This document shows positions 50,033 to 56,782 of a stretch of 56,782 nucleotides of DNA, in pieces. The stretch is from Candidatus Melainabacteria bacterium. GTDB lineage: Bacteria > Cyanobacteriota > Vampirovibrionia > Obscuribacterales > Obscuribacteraceae. A model generated the notes under the pieces. The model saw only the letters and a list, made by a program, of their open reading frames with translations. It made no database searches and had not been told where the DNA came from. The translations under genes were made by a program, and so were the position numbers. The stretch covers positions 1 through 56,782 of the forward strand of contig PLZS01000192.1 in assembly GCA_003153555.1 (NCBI GenBank), read 5' to 3'. The stretch's first letter is position 1. Every line of letters starts with the position of its first letter.

Positions 50033-51397
50033 TCAATTTTTCGTGTCGAAGAATGCGTCGTGAAGCTGTCTTATCGCTAGATCTGCTTGCTCTTCCGAGA
50101 CAACGAAACTCAAGTTGATGTCCGACGCCCCGCCCGAGATCATAATGATGTTGATATTCCGCAGGGCATCAAAAACTTGACCGGCTATGCCGCTCTTCTC
50201 GCGAAACTGACGACCGACAACAGTGATGATAGCGACGTTCGATAAGACTCGTACCTCACCATGCTCCGCTAAGTCTGCTGATATTTTTTCCAAGGTGTCG
50301 GTCCTATCCGTGGTTACGGAAACCGAAACCTCCGAAGTGGAGATTAGGTCGATGGACGTTTGATGTTTGTCGAATACTTCGAAGACTCGCGTCAAGAAAC
50401 CATGAGCCATCAGCATCCGCGGTGAGCTGATGAAGAACGCGCTGATCCCTTTTTTCGAGGCGATAGCGCAAATTAAACCGCTGGCGTTCACGCTTGCTTT
50501 GATTATGGTGCCTTTAGCCTCTGGCCGCAGCGTGTTCAAGATGCGCACCGGGATGTTTTTGTCTACAGCCGGAGCGATTGTCAGCGGGTGCAAAACTTTG
50601 GCACCAAAATATGCAAGTTCCGAGGCTTCTTGAAATGACACTTCTGAAATGACAAAAGCGTCCTTCACAACTCTTGGATCGGCCGTCATCATTCCATCAA
50701 CGTCAGTCCAGATTTGGATCTCACTAGCATCCAAAGCCACTCCAATTACTGATGCACTGAAGTCTGACCCACCTCTGCCAAGTGTGGTGCTGGCACCATA
50801 TTCGGTAGCGCCAATAAAGCCCTGCGTGATTACTAGTTTCCCCGAATTTAATATCGGACTGAGCTTTTCCTTTGCTTTTGGTATCAGCTTGGCCCACAAA
50901 GGATTGGCTTTACCGAAGTTTTCATCCGTGATCATGAAGTCGCGTGCGTCAACCCATTGAACTTTTAGACCGCGACTTTCCGCATAGGCAGCCAGAATTT
51001 TCGACGACAAGAGCTCGCCCATGCCAGAGACAGCGTCTAAAGATCGTTTCGTTAATTCGCCCAGGTAGCTAATTCCCTTAAATAGAATCTCTAGTTCCTG
51101 CAAACTTGCATCAATGTCTTTTAACAGATTCATCGATTGCTGTGACTTGACAAAGAGATTTTCGACACACTGTTCATGAGTGTCTCGGATGGTGGCCAGC
51201 GTCTGCAGCGCTCCTTTGAGGTCGCGATTAACGGCAAGATTGGCACCAGCAATTAAGGCATTTGTCATACCAGACATCGCCGAAAGAACGATGACGGCTT
51301 GTTGATTTGAATTCTGAAGGCTCGACAGCAACTTAAGAACGCCTTCGAATCTTTCCGCCGAGCCAACAGATGTTCCGCCAAATTTTAAAACAAGCAT
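50033..51397 (-). CDS. lysC: Aspartokinase
   Basis: Phosphorylates aspartate, the first step to lysine, threonine and methionine. KFGGTSVGS at residues 5-13 is the kinase signature. TLGRGGSDFSA and DVDGMMTADPR follow, and C-terminal ACT-type allosteric domains occupy about 300-454. No homoserine dehydrogenase fusion, so a monofunctional enzyme. GGGAG precedes ATG 51397. Its stop abuts that of the convergent 637-residue gene without spacer. Feedback regulation likely through the ACT domains. Confidence 0.95.
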   Translation of the reverse strand: MLVLKFGGTSVGSAERFEGVLKLLSSLQNSNQQAVIVLSAMSGMTNALIAGANLAVNRDLKGALQTLATIRDTHEQCVENLFVKSQQSMNLLKDIDASLQELEILFKGISYLGELTKRSLDAVSGMGELLSSKILAAYAESRGLKVQWVDARDFMITDENFGKANPLWAKLIPKAKEKLSPILNSGKLVITQGFIGATEYGASTTLGRGGSDFSASVIGVALDASEIQIWTDVDGMMTADPRVVKDAFVISEVSFQEASELAYFGAKVLHPLTIAPAVDKNIPVRILNTLRPEAKGTIIKASVNASGLICAIASKKGISAFFISSPRMLMAHGFLTRVFEVFDKHQTSIDLISTSEVSVSVTTDRTDTLEKISADLAEHGEVRVLSNVAIITVVGRQFREKSGIAGQVFDALRNINIIMISGGASDINLSFVVSEEQADLAIRQLHDAFFDTKN

Positions 51398-51492
51398 GCC
51401 AGTCTCCCGTGTCTATTGGCAACATTCTCAACGTCGGTAGTCGGCGCTGTAGCAGGCGAGCATTGCTCCGCTTCGTTGCCTTCTAAAGAATC

Positions 51493-51518
51493 GAGCCCCG
51501 GTAAAAATACCGGAGCTC
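51493..51518. terminator. Hairpin terminator between murA and lysC
   Basis: GAGC-c-CCGGTA and TACCGG-a-GCTC pair around AAAA, with one mismatch. Lies about 30 bases past the murA stop on the minus strand; on the plus strand it is followed by TGATTTTA. Likely terminates murA transcription. Confidence 0.7.
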
Positions 51519-51549
51519 TGATTTTAACTGAACTGATGAGAATCTTGGT

Positions 51550-52863
51550 CTAACGTCTCCAGATGTCTCCGCCTAATCCTCTTAGTTTGTCTTCAAGTTT
51601 GTCGTAACCCCGATCGAGGTGGCTTAAACCTGTTACTTCGGTTACTCCATCAGCGGCTAATCCAGCGATTATCAAAGACGCGGCTGCTCGCAAATCTGAC
51701 GATTTGACTTCTGCACCCATCAACTTTGGCACACCTTTAATCACTGCTGAATTGCCAGTCAAGACAATATCTGCTGCCATTCTACGAAGCTCGCCAACTT
51801 GCATAAAGCGATTCTCGTAAATGGTTTCGGTAATGATTGAGGTACCTTCAGCGGCAGCTAATACGGACATCAATGGTGCCTGCAGATCGGTTGGAAATCC
51901 TGGATAAGGCACTGTAGTCAGGTCTGTTGCCCGCATACGAGAGGCGGCTTTCACCTTAATAGTATCTGGTGCGAAGATTGAAACCTCTGCGCCCATCTCT
52001 GTGATCTTACTGATTACCGAATAGAGATGATGTGGATTGACACCATCGATAGTGATGTCTCCGCCTGTTGCCATCACCGCAAACATGAAAGTGCCTGCTT
52101 CGCATCGGTCTGGAATTGTCTCTACGACTGCGCCGTGCAAATCGCTTTGCTTAACGCCATCGATGACGATTTGGTATGTGCCAGCGCCTGATATTTTTCC
52201 GCCAATCGCGTTGACGAAGTCAGCCAGATTCGAGATTTCTGGATCTTGAGCAGCGTTTTCGATAATTGTTTGACCTTCAGCTAGCACGGCTGCCAGCATG
52301 ATGTTTTCAGTTGCGCCGTTTGATGGACGCTCGAGATATATACGAGTGCCGACCAGTTTCTTGGCGCTTGCATATACGTAGCCGTGGTCGATGCCAACTT
52401 CGGCTCCGAGTTGTTTTAGGCCACGTTCGTGTAAATCAATTCGGCGTTCACCGATCGCACAGCCGCCTGGCAGGGATACTTTGGCTTGATGGAAACGCGC
52501 TAGCAGTGGACCGAGAACAACGAAGGAGGCGCGTAACTGGCTGACTAACTCATAAGGAGCTTCGAAGTCGTTCACGTTTGTTGCGTCGATTCTTACTTCA
52601 CCTTCACCTATATCTACTGTTGCTCCGAGGTGGCGAATGATACTCGCCATCATGTGAACGTCTGTCAGTGCAGGTACGTTACGCAAAACCGTAACGCCTT
52701 CAACTAACAGAGCTGCTGCCATCATTTTGAGTACGGCATTTTTGGCGCCTTCGCACCGCACTTTGCCGAAGAGTGGCTTGCCGCCGCGGATAATAATTCG
52801 TTGTTCTGCTTCAGGAGGACCATGTTTGGCCGGTGGATCAACTCGAGATATTTGTGGATTCAT
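51550..52863 (-). CDS. murA: UDP-N-acetylglucosamine 1-carboxyvinyltransferase
   Basis: First committed step of peptidoglycan synthesis, using phosphoenolpyruvate. The start of the enzyme fold (IRGGKPLFGKV) is followed by GAKNAVLK (Lys41, Asn42, equivalent to the substrate-binding KN pair). The catalytic Cys135 is in LPGGCAIGERRIDLH. FPTDLQAPLM and SNLADFV complete the pattern. A Cys rather than Asp at this place predicts fosfomycin sensitivity by analogy. N-terminal extension of about 20 residues. 437 residues. Probably transcribed alone, with a hairpin after it. Confidence 0.97.
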   Translation of the reverse strand: MNPQISRVDPPAKHGPPEAEQRIIIRGGKPLFGKVRCEGAKNAVLKMMAAALLVEGVTVLRNVPALTDVHMMASIIRHLGATVDIGEGEVRIDATNVNDFEAPYELVSQLRASFVVLGPLLARFHQAKVSLPGGCAIGERRIDLHERGLKQLGAEVGIDHGYVYASAKKLVGTRIYLERPSNGATENIMLAAVLAEGQTIIENAAQDPEISNLADFVNAIGGKISGAGTYQIVIDGVKQSDLHGAVVETIPDRCEAGTFMFAVMATGGDITIDGVNPHHLYSVISKITEMGAEVSIFAPDTIKVKAASRMRATDLTTVPYPGFPTDLQAPLMSVLAAAEGTSIITETIYENRFMQVGELRRMAADIVLTGNSAVIKGVPKLMGAEVKSSDLRAAASLIIAGLAADGVTEVTGLSHLDRGYDKLEDKLRGLGGDIWRR

Positions 52864-53254
52864 TGCTATATAGCCGTTCTAGGGAGCTGGATTCTTTCAC
52901 TGGCCTCGATCAATCTGCGTTTCGCCCCTGCGCGCATTGACCCCTGAATATCGTTTACACCAATCAAGCATGTGGCAATTACTTAGATTGTGCTTCGGAA
53001 AAATACGTTCCGAATATCTGTGTAGCGATTTAGTAACAAACAAGGAACTTTTCTTGAATGGGCGTGATATTTTGCCCCTCTACTTAAGAGTACACTGCCC
53101 AGGTAAACACCATGTTAAGTAGGCTAAAGCATTGGCTGGTCAAGACTATCGCCTGTAGCCAAGATTGGCACTAGCTATACGAAAAATGGTGCTGATGTCT
53201 TGATTTATTGCTCATGTAAAACTGTGGTAAAGTCTTGATTCCCGCAGGAAAGTA
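52864..53254. other. Intergenic region upstream of murA and cytochrome
   Basis: 391 bases with no convincing gene. An open frame at 52937-53122 lacks a ribosome binding site and protein-like composition. The region must contain the divergent promoters of murA and the cytochrome gene; I could not assign -35/-10 pairs. The end carries GCAGGAAAG just before the TTG at 53255. Confidence 0.45.
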
Positions 53255-53635
53255 TTGTCGATCGTGTTGATTTTTATGCGCAGCCGATATCTATTCGTAT
53301 TTGCTACAACCTTGATGCTGAGCGGATGCGCAATGTCAGAAGAGATGCGGCGCATCAACGAGACTAATCAAGCTGAGCACGTTCGTGAAGCGGGCCGCAG
53401 TACTAATTTGACTGGCGAGCAACTATTTATCAGAAGTTGTAACACCTGTCATCCGGGCGGCAGTGCAGGAGTTGGACCATCGCTTGAAAATTTGGAGAAG
53501 GACTTTCCTAACGACGCAAAATTGAAGGCATTCCTGCGTAAGGGAAAAGGCATCATGCCTGCCCAAACGAAGGACACAATCAACGATTCCGAGCTAGACG
53601 AACTGATCGGTTACTTGCGTAATTTGAAATTCTGA
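53255..53635 (+). CDS. Cytochrome c lipoprotein
   Basis: 126 residues. A signal sequence with lipobox LMLSGC (Cys25) indicates a lipid-anchored protein on the outer face of the membrane. The haem motif is CNTCH (Cys62, Cys65, His66) and the likely sixth ligand is Met101 in GIMPAQ. A class I mono-haem cytochrome. The start TTG 53255 has AGGA a few bases upstream; ATG 53276 is an alternative that keeps the signal. Electron partner unknown; no oxidase gene is near. Needs the cytochrome c maturation machinery in the envelope. Confidence 0.9.
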   Translation: MSIVLIFMRSRYLFVFATTLMLSGCAMSEEMRRINETNQAEHVREAGRSTNLTGEQLFIRSCNTCHPGGSAGVGPSLENLEKDFPNDAKLKAFLRKGKGIMPAQTKDTINDSELDELIGYLRNLKF

Positions 53636-53652
53636 CGCATCGAATATGGTGC

Positions 53653-54225
53653 CTAGTTCATCAACATTCCCAATATCCAAATCACGATGGCCAGGAAAAC
53701 TATTCCCATTATGATTCTGGAGACGATCGTCGGACTGGTCATAATCACCGGTTGAACGGGGCTATATTTTACGAATGCAGGGATGATCCGATCCCGGTCG
53801 GCTAGATATATCGAAGTGATGAACATAGGCCAAATTCGCTTGCTCGATGATTTGTTTCGATAGAGCAGCACCACCAGCTCGCGGCTTAGATATGCTTTGT
53901 AGATTTGATCCCAGTTGACTGTTTTCCGCTGCGGCCAATAAGGACCACGGTACTTAATGCCCTTACCGCTCAGCTGCAGACTCGACGGACTCAAATACGG
54001 ACGTAAACCCACGAGTATGGAAATCGCCGAGATCGTGATAAAGAAACCTTCGACGTTGATCAACAGTTTCCAATTGTGGGCCAGAATGAGCGGTTCCCAG
54101 CAGTACTTTGTCAAACCAAGATACGCTGATGCAAGAATGAAACACATGGCCAGCTCGGTCGGATCGCGAGCTTCGACAAAGTTGTCTTGAGGGTCGCCTT
54201 CTTGTTCTAATTTTTCGGGTTGCAT
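53653..54225 (-). CDS. Membrane protein with PH-like domain
   Basis: 190 residues. Two hydrophobic helices in the N-terminal half (about 26-44 and 54-74), then a soluble segment LSGKGIKYRGPYWPQRKTV with the pattern of bacterial PH (bPH) domains, and a third helix at the C-terminus (about 168-188). ATG 54225 is preferred to TTG 54228. Convergent with the cytochrome gene. Function not known; bPH domain proteins often lie in membranes, but the resemblance is by eye only. Confidence 0.65.
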   Translation of the reverse strand: MQPEKLEQEGDPQDNFVEARDPTELAMCFILASAYLGLTKYCWEPLILAHNWKLLINVEGFFITISAISILVGLRPYLSPSSLQLSGKGIKYRGPYWPQRKTVNWDQIYKAYLSRELVVLLYRNKSSSKRIWPMFITSIYLADRDRIIPAFVKYSPVQPVIMTSPTIVSRIIMGIVFLAIVIWILGMLMN

Positions 54226-54338
54226 CAAACGCCCGTGGTTCTGCGACTGTCCTCAGAAGGCTAGATTAGCTCAAAGCGTTCAACCCTGGCAAGTAAGTTA
54301 AGTGCTCTTCTCCCTGAAGTCGAAAAATTTCTGCCAAG

Positions 54339-56000
54339 TTAGACGCCGAAAACCTCCTCGGCGGCCAAAATTCCTCGTTCCTGCCGAATTTTTGGGTCAG
54401 TTGAGTCGGCTGCTTCGCTGCGAGGCGCTACTGCCTTGTAGAAGGCGGAGTCAAAAGCTCTGGTTCGAACAACTACAGGCATTGGCACTGCGTATCCAAG
54501 CACCAGGGCCTGCTGCTTTGGGTCGAGCTGCGCGAGCACGGTTCGCAACGTCTGGCTGCCGGAGACTCCGGTAAAAACAGCGTCAATATCCTTTTCGTCG
54601 TTTAAAAGCGCCGTGACGCGTGTGCCTATTTGACTGAGGATTTCCGGATCAATTCCACTAGGACGTTGGTCGACAATTAAGAGAGTGACGGAATACTTGC
54701 GCATCTCTCTGGCGATAATTCCGAATATTGTTTGGCGCGCCACAGATGGTGCCAGAAATTTGTGCGCTTCTTCTATAACTATGGTCAGCTTACGAGGTGC
54801 TGGCACGTTATCTGGGTCAGCCTGGTGCAGCTCTGAACGTCTGACATATTCTGCATGCAAGCGACGGGTGATAATATTGGTTGCCAACATGTAGGACAGC
54901 AAATTATTTTGCCTGCCGAACTCAAGCACAATGTGTCGACCGGCTTGTATATAACGAAGGATATCGTCTATGTAGTTGTGCGTGCATCGTGGTCGCAAAT
55001 ATGGCGTCTTCTGAATTACTGTATTCAGCCGTCGCTGCAGGGTTTTGATTGCTGTTGGATGCCCTTTGTGCGTGTTGGTGAACTCGTCGATTTCTTCACC
55101 TGACATATCCATCAAAGTCGAAATCCAATCTTGTCCGAATTTTTCGCGCACGATATAGGCATTTTCGAGCGTTGCCTCGGAGAGAGCCAGTTCGGATTTG
55201 AGTAATTCCAAATCTTCTATCTCGATTTGGTTGTATCCAATATAAAGCTCGTGAGCGTCAGGTATCCCTCTGGCTTTAGATGATTCGGCATCGAGACTGA
55301 AGACCGCCACTTGCGATCCGAAAAGTTGTTTCAAACCTTTTACACGAGGAGCAGATTTGCTTTCAGACATGGCCTGCCAACCGTACTCGTTGTGCATGTC
55401 AAAAACCAAAACGGAAGCCACATCTTTGCTAATCAAGCCGCACAGAAAAATTCTGGTTAAAAAGGATTTGCCTGTGCCCGATTTGCCAAAGATGCCATTT
55501 GAACGTTCGACAAATCTGCTCAAATCGACGCACACCGGAGTTTCCATATTCAATGGACGTCCGATATTAAAATGAGCATCTTCAGGATCATCACTTTCTT
55601 CACCGAAAACTAGCGCGAAATCAGCGCTTGTCGCTTCGTTGACGTGGGAAAAGTGACTGGGAATAGTCTTTACTGGTCTCAGTTCAGCACTGTCCGCGGT
55701 GGCACCGGTTTCAAGCATCAACATCGGTTGCACTTTGACTGTGCCGAACGTTGAAACGCCGGATAATACGGATAGCAAGAAATCATCCGCTTGGGGCGGA
55801 TTGGTGAGGATGGTGGGATTGCTCGCCGACAAGCTAACGTCAGTAAGCATGCTGAAAAATCGCGAACTTTTGCCTTCCACAACAACAAATCGGCCGACCC
55901 TGAGGTCCTCAACTGAGTGTGACACATCGAGCCGCATTTCAAGACCGGTTGAAAGCGAGCCTTGAGTGATGATGCCCAAATAGTTGGGGCCCTTTTTCAC
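54339..56000 (-). CDS. HerA-like ATPase (DUF87)
   Basis: 553 residues. N-terminal barrel-like region (about 1-110), then a RecA/FtsK-type ATPase with Walker A GKSGTGKS (172-179), VLVFDMHNEYG, and Walker B TIVIEEAHKFL (about 406-416), followed by VTLLIVDQRPSGIDPEIL. HerA-type DNA translocases usually work with a NurA nuclease; none is seen here. GTG 56000 is close behind the stop of a 90-residue gene (8 bases), so the two probably form an operon. The last 30 residues run through a dispersed repeat. Probably a cytoplasmic DNA-processing motor. Confidence 0.9.
   Translation of the reverse strand: MKKGPNYLGIITQGSLSTGLEMRLDVSHSVEDLRVGRFVVVEGKSSRFFSMLTDVSLSASNPTILTNPPQADDFLLSVLSGVSTFGTVKVQPMLMLETGATADSAELRPVKTIPSHFSHVNEATSADFALVFGEESDDPEDAHFNIGRPLNMETPVCVDLSRFVERSNGIFGKSGTGKSFLTRIFLCGLISKDVASVLVFDMHNEYGWQAMSESKSAPRVKGLKQLFGSQVAVFSLDAESSKARGIPDAHELYIGYNQIEIEDLELLKSELALSEATLENAYIVREKFGQDWISTLMDMSGEEIDEFTNTHKGHPTAIKTLQRRLNTVIQKTPYLRPRCTHNYIDDILRYIQAGRHIVLEFGRQNNLLSYMLATNIITRRLHAEYVRRSELHQADPDNVPAPRKLTIVIEEAHKFLAPSVARQTIFGIIAREMRKYSVTLLIVDQRPSGIDPEILSQIGTRVTALLNDEKDIDAVFTGVSGSQTLRTVLAQLDPKQQALVLGYAVPMPVVVRTRAFDSAFYKAVAPRSEAADSTDPKIRQERGILAAEEVFGV
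54403..54432. repeat. GCAGCTTCGCTGC-family repeat within coding sequence
   Basis: GAGTCGGCTGCTTCGCTGCG then AGGCGCTACTG aligns with GAGTCGGGCAGCTTCGCTGC then ACAGGCGCTCCTC of the intergenic copies at 22274. It encodes part of the C-terminal tail of the HerA-like protein. Confidence 0.5.
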
Positions 56001-56008
56001 CGAGTCAG

Positions 56009-56281
56009 TTAACCAACTTGAAAGCCAATAGCTTGCGCGAACAGTTCGATTGCTTCATCGCGCTGTTTGCCGTCGTATGTTTCTCTGCGCACCACATCGG
56101 ATTCATCGTTACCGCGATATTCGGTAATTGTGTATGCCAATGGTTCGTGCAGACTTCTTTCTAAGCGCAGGAGATTTCCGTTCGTGCTGGTCGCACCCAC
56201 TAATCCCCAGATACCGTCTAGAGAATTGAGGATGTCATCAATGGTGTGGGGCCACTGAGCTCTGGTGGTTGTTACGTTCAT
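56009..56281 (-). CDS. Hypothetical 90-residue partner of HerA-like gene
   Basis: Small soluble protein with mixed helix and strand (TIDDILNSLDGIWGLV, LRLERSLHEPLAYTITEY, RDEAIELFAQAIGFQ). The stop lies 8 bases before the HerA-like GTG, so they are likely translated from one transcript. It starts at ATG 56281 with GAGGAGT just upstream. No family recognised; an accessory factor of the ATPase by context only. No catalytic residues of a nuclease are visible. Confidence 0.7.
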   Translation of the reverse strand: MNVTTTRAQWPHTIDDILNSLDGIWGLVGATSTNGNLLRLERSLHEPLAYTITEYRGNDESDVVRRETYDGKQRDEAIELFAQAIGFQVG

Positions 56282-56389
56282 CAGCGTACTCCTCGGGAAC
56301 TAGCAATTGTTGTGCTCACGGGATGCGACCGAGGAATCCTCGGGATGTATCGGCAATCCGCGGATAGGTTTCCTTGGATCAGTAAAATT

Positions 56390-56471
56390 TGTCCGGAGAG
56401 GGACTTGAACCCTCATTGGTTGCCCAACACGCCCCTCAAACGTGCGCGTCTACCAGTTCCGCCACCCGGAC
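56390..56471 (-). tRNA. tRNA-Leu (anticodon GAG)
   Basis: Acceptor stem GTCCGGG with TCCGGAC, D arm GGCGGAACTGGTAGACGC, anticodon stem CACGT/GCGTG with loop TTGAGGG giving GAG, long variable arm TTGG-GCAA-CCAA, and T arm with GGGTTCAAGTCCC. The long variable arm is typical of class II Leu tRNA. CCA is not encoded. Discriminator A. Confidence 0.95.
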
Positions 56472-56782
56472 TCATCGCCTGTGAAGCTCGGCGTTCTATG
56501 CCAACATTGTAGTGGCAACTTAGCCTAGCTTTAATCGTTCAACAGACAAAACGTTGAAATAGTTTATTGCATGTTGCTCGATGCAGCAATAGCCGTGGAA
56601 CATTCACGTCCAAACAGGCGTCCAGTACTATGTCTACGCGTATATCGTTGGATATGCGATCTTCCCTGAGCCTTCTAAAAAGCCACTCACAACAGCGATT
56701 TCGAACGATCCTCACGGAAAAAATTTATCTAGTCCACAAATAAAACCAGGGAATTCGGGCATAAGTTAAGATGGATGATGTG
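56472..56782. other. Window end, no gene seen
   Basis: 311 bases upstream of tRNA-Leu on its strand. It should hold the tRNA promoter. No open frame with support; the end of the window may cut a following gene. Confidence 0.4.

Noticed and set aside
52937..53122. 61-residue ORF between murA and cytochrome
   Set aside because: TTG start without ribosome binding site, irregular composition, no neighbour support.
56560..56600. Inverted TTGC/GCAA near the window end
   Set aside because: Short, imperfect pairing; no support as terminator or RNA.

Overview
The window reads as chromosome from a Gram-negative bacterium with moderate GC and dense coding. KdsC implies KDO and an LPS outer membrane. 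A SigB/SigF-type sigma factor sits beside pilT, an Mtr4/Ski2-like helicase resembles the cyanobacterial type, and many TPR, LRR, VIT/vWA and long low-complexity proteins are present. My best guess is a non-photosynthetic relative of cyanobacteria (Vampirovibrionia/Melainabacteria, perhaps Obscuribacterales). That is an inference from gene content and style; no rRNA is present to test it.

Layout. 0.2-4.4 kb: sensor kinase, then sigF-like and pilT coupled by a 4-nt GTGA overlap. 5-10.4 kb: tRNA-Pro(GGG), Ski2-like helicase, and a divergent histidine kinase/OmpR-type regulator pair. 10.7-17.2 kb, all minus strand: cmk, a DUF4388-like membrane protein, a short thioredoxin-like gene read through an in-frame TGA, a coiled-coil protein, Fe/Mn superoxide dismutase, and an 889-residue protein with tandem MshEN-like modules. 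17.7-31.6 kb: sensor-like membrane protein, SWIM/SNF2 helicase, TPR proteins, FAD oxidoreductase, KdsC, a 744-residue unknown and the AmmeMemoRadiSam radical SAM enzyme. 31.7-40.7 kb: VIT/vWA protein, small unknowns, ribosomal protein bS21, an EF-G-like GTPase and an LRR protein. 40.8-56.8 kb: aspS, a TPR lipoprotein, a 14-residue-repeat zinc-ribbon protein, ComM/YifB, aspartokinase, murA, a cytochrome c lipoprotein, a HerA-like ATPase and tRNA-Leu(GAG).

The strongest discovery is at 12369-12728. An ordinary reading stops at a TGA, but reading through gives a complete SelW/Rdx-family protein with the motif YCGAUGYK. A 6-bp hairpin with an AGGUU loop starts 15 nt after the TGA, as expected of a bacterial SECIS. 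This is a probable selenoprotein that standard gene calling would truncate. No selA, selB, selC or selD is visible here.

Other themes. (1) Surface motility and c-di-GMP: pilT, its sigma factor and the MshEN-module protein. (2) Several dispersed palindromic repeats, two of which reach into coding 3' ends (FAD oxidoreductase, HerA). (3) A remnant resembling the end of an IS200/IS605 element. (4) Several very small genes (bS21, a 59-residue membrane protein, a 31-residue ORF) below usual length cut-offs. Nearly all functional calls come from motifs read by eye; no database search was possible.
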